Under the pieces are notes generated by a model. The model saw only the letters and a list, made by a program, of their open reading frames with translations, ran no database searches and was not told the DNA's origin. Shown piece by piece: positions 19,234-20,602 of a DNA stretch of 20,602 nt. The stretch lies in the NCBI GenBank assembly GCA_964348615.1, contig CAYGDE010000009.1:1-20602 (forward strand), given 5' to 3'. The position numbers and the translations under genes were made by a program. This DNA is from DATIHT01 sp964348615. Its GTDB lineage: Bacteria; Patescibacteriota; Microgenomatia; Curtissbacterales; GWA2-41-24. Every line of letters begins with the position of its first letter. Position 1 is the stretch's first letter.

Positions 19234-20412
19234 TTATTTGGCCTCGAGAGTTTTACTTTTGTACTGATAAAGTAGTAGTCCACTTACTCCAACAGACAAA
19301 GTGAACACCCCTAATATTAATAGAGTATTTTGCATTCCAAAAATATCGATTCCCTTACCCCAGAATAAAAGCGATATACCGCCACTTATACCAATTAAAA
19401 AACTGCCAGTTGATGCCATCGTGCTTCTTTTGTCGCTATCTAGTTCATCTTGGGTAATATGAGCCATTACTGGGTCTCTAAAGGCGTGTCCCATGGACAG
19501 GATTAAGATAACTGGAATTGCTAAAAGATTATTTATAAAGCTGAGTGCAATTATTGTAATAGTGGGGACAGAAACTATTAGTACGAGAGAGTAAGTTTTA
19601 CCAATTTTTTGTGAGAGTTTATAAGCGTTGAATGAAACAAGCGTTAATAAAACACCAATAATAGACGCAATAAAACCAATGTATGCCACATCAACCCCAA
19701 CGCTTATCATGTAAGGCTGACTAATATTTTGGCCAAATACTAATCTATTCACAGTAAGGGCAAAACCAATAATTGTAATTGCCATTAAAATACGATTTCT
19801 AACTGTTAGGAGTGTCCCTTCTTTCATCGTTCTTATATAGGTTGAAAATTTAGGAGGTTTTTTAACAAATTCCCATTTTATTAAATAAATTAGAAGCGTT
19901 GCAGGGATAAAGACCAAAAAAGATAGAAGGTAGGGTAGACTAGGGTTAAATTTGTAAATAAGTGAGCCAATCGGGCCTGCAATAATTGTAGCAACTGCAA
20001 AATATCCGCCTGCTTTGCCAATCACTTTTTGAAAGTCTTCGTGCAGCCCCTGTTTATGTAAAAGTTCGTAGATAAGCGAGGAAGTTGCTCCAGATTGAAA
20101 TGCGAGTCCAAGTGCACCCGCAAACATACCTAGTAAAAAACCAAAATAAGTAGGGTAGATAAAAAATAGTAGAAAACTTAAGCTTTGCAAAAATAGACCG
20201 ACTGCAACTGAAGCTTTATGTCCGAACATGTCTGCAAGTCCTCCTGTTGGAATCTCAAAGATTGCAAGGCAAATCATGAAGAATCCAAACAATTGGCCAA
20301 TTTGTGCTTGATTTAGACCGTGAGATAAAAAGTAGAGAGTAAAAGTAACACTAGCCGCTGTTGATAAGCCTGCAAAGAAATGCGCAAAGTATATTTTTCT
20401 TATTTCATTCAC
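19234..20412 (-). CDS. MFS transporter
   Basis: A 392-residue protein with about twelve membrane helices in the usual two-bundle MFS arrangement. Motif A in the loop between helices 2 and 3 is FEIPTGGLADMFGHKASVAV (about 52-71), matching G-x-L-A-D-x-x-G-x-[KR]. The second half has only a weak counterpart. The pattern FFAGLSTAASVTFTLYFLSHG, then QIGQLFGFFMICLAIFEIPT at the N-terminus is common in a poorly characterised MFS group of CPR and Firmicutes, often annotated as drug or sugar efflux. The substrate is not predictable. The start is GTG at 20412, with a TGC-TAGGCT hexamer seven bases upstream and no ribosome site. It converges on tRNA-Asn with 19 bases between. Confidence 0.9.
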   Translation of the reverse strand: MNEIRKIYFAHFFAGLSTAASVTFTLYFLSHGLNQAQIGQLFGFFMICLAIFEIPTGGLADMFGHKASVAVGLFLQSLSFLLFFIYPTYFGFLLGMFAGALGLAFQSGATSSLIYELLHKQGLHEDFQKVIGKAGGYFAVATIIAGPIGSLIYKFNPSLPYLLSFLVFIPATLLIYLIKWEFVKKPPKFSTYIRTMKEGTLLTVRNRILMAITIIGFALTVNRLVFGQNISQPYMISVGVDVAYIGFIASIIGVLLTLVSFNAYKLSQKIGKTYSLVLIVSVPTITIIALSFINNLLAIPVILILSMGHAFRDPVMAHITQDELDSDKRSTMASTGSFLIGISGGISLLFWGKGIDIFGMQNTLLILGVFTLSVGVSGLLLYQYKSKTLEAK

Positions 20413-20419
20413 TATATTT

Positions 20420-20425
20420 AGCCTA
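20420..20425 (-). promoter_or_regulatory. Possible extended -10 of the MFS gene
   Basis: On the minus strand, TGC-TAGGCT is followed by seven bases (AAATATA) and then GTG. The hexamer is weak (3 of 6), and the case rests on the spacing shared with other genes here. Confidence 0.3.
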
Positions 20426-20538
20426 GCAGAAAAGTGTGATAGGTTCTAACTTTGTCTACGAGGTGGAGCAATACAAACCTGGGATAGGTTTATAGAAAAT
20501 TTCTGGCAAAGCCGATGCATAAAAGTTCTTACAAATTG

Positions 20539-20544
20539 TATAAT
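20539..20544 (+). promoter_or_regulatory. -10 element of the VOC/PhnB-like gene
   Basis: A perfect TATAAT at 20539-20544, then six A, then the ATG at 20551. Transcription would start at the start codon. No clear -35. Confidence 0.55.
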
Positions 20545-20550
20545 AAAAAA

Positions 20551-20602
20551 ATGAGTAAACTAATTACATGCATCTGGTTTGCCAACAATGACGGAGAAGA
20601 GG
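20551..20602 (+). CDS. N-terminus of a VOC/PhnB-like protein (3' truncated by window end)
   Basis: Only 17 residues are visible (MSKLITCIWFANNDGEE) before the right edge. The start pattern I-T-x-x-[LI]-W-F-x-x-x-x-E-E is that of PhnB-like/3-demethylubiquinone-9 3-methyltransferase-type VOC proteins, small metal-dependent enzymes or resistance proteins whose first strand ends W-F and continues into E-A-x-x-F-Y. The call rests on this short stretch. It is transcribed divergently from the MFS gene; the 138-base gap holds its TATAAT. Confidence 0.55.
   Translation, partial: MSKLITCIWFANNDGEE

Noticed and set aside
1..20602. UGA recoding as in Gracilibacteria or Absconditabacteria
   Set aside because: Conserved genes have no internal UGA, and genes such as the one ending at 6100 stop at TGA at the expected length.
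1..20602. CRISPR array, transposase, prophage or defence island
   Set aside because: No spaced direct repeats, integrase, transposase or nuclease-helicase genes were found; the repeats seen are short tandem or hairpin elements.

Overview
The window looks like AT-rich chromosomal DNA from a Candidate Phyla Radiation (Patescibacteria) bacterium, probably of the Microgenomates type. This is inferred from several features: tightly packed short genes, tRNAs with no encoded CCA, many GT-C-type membrane glycosyltransferase-like proteins, a SxtJ-like/carbamoyltransferase/DUF5989 trio, and intergenic simple repeats of the kind seen in such genomes. UGA is used as a normal stop, so the code appears to be standard. 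No rRNA, CRISPR array, transposase or phage gene was seen. No stretch longer than 300 bases lacks a gene.

Layout. 1-3030 is a trans-translation neighbourhood: the 3' end of a repeat-rich, propeller-like protein, then smpB, then a GT-C-like membrane protein on the minus strand, then ssrA (tmRNA) with a clear promoter and terminator. 3091-7158 holds comF, a small PH/YcxB-like membrane protein, a TMTC-like membrane glycosyltransferase, an orphan ORF overlapping a NUDIX hydrolase, and five tRNA genes. Four of these are serine tRNAs with anticodons GCU, UGA, CGA and GGA, which is a full serine set; the fifth is tRNA-Arg(GCG). 7263-10529 is the dnaG-rpoD pair followed by a small membrane protein. 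10574-12971 is a surface-carbamoylation cassette (SxtJ-like, NodU-type carbamoyltransferase, DUF5989). The carbamoyltransferase is split by a 100-N gap whose two 55-bp flanks are identical. Merging the flanks restores one in-frame 594-residue gene. 13006-17522 holds a YfhO-like protein that overlaps tail-to-tail with a GT39-like protein, preceded on the minus strand by a SIMPL protein. 17591-20602 holds a membrane protein with two carboxypeptidase-regulatory-like domains, a tRNA-Asn gene, an MFS transporter on the minus strand and the first codons of a VOC/PhnB-like protein.

Most striking observation. The tRNA gene at 18948-19214 is split by a 195-nt sequence that can be folded by eye into a complete group I intron: P1 to P9, a P7 pairing, a U at the end of the 5' exon, a terminal G, and GAAA tetraloops on P2 and P9. 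It sits inside the anticodon, between U35 and U36. Splicing gives tRNA-Asn(GUU), whereas an unspliced reading would wrongly suggest His (GUG).

Regulation. Many first genes have a -10-like hexamer 6 to 9 bases before the start codon and no useful Shine-Dalgarno. This suggests leaderless or near-leaderless mRNAs (inference).
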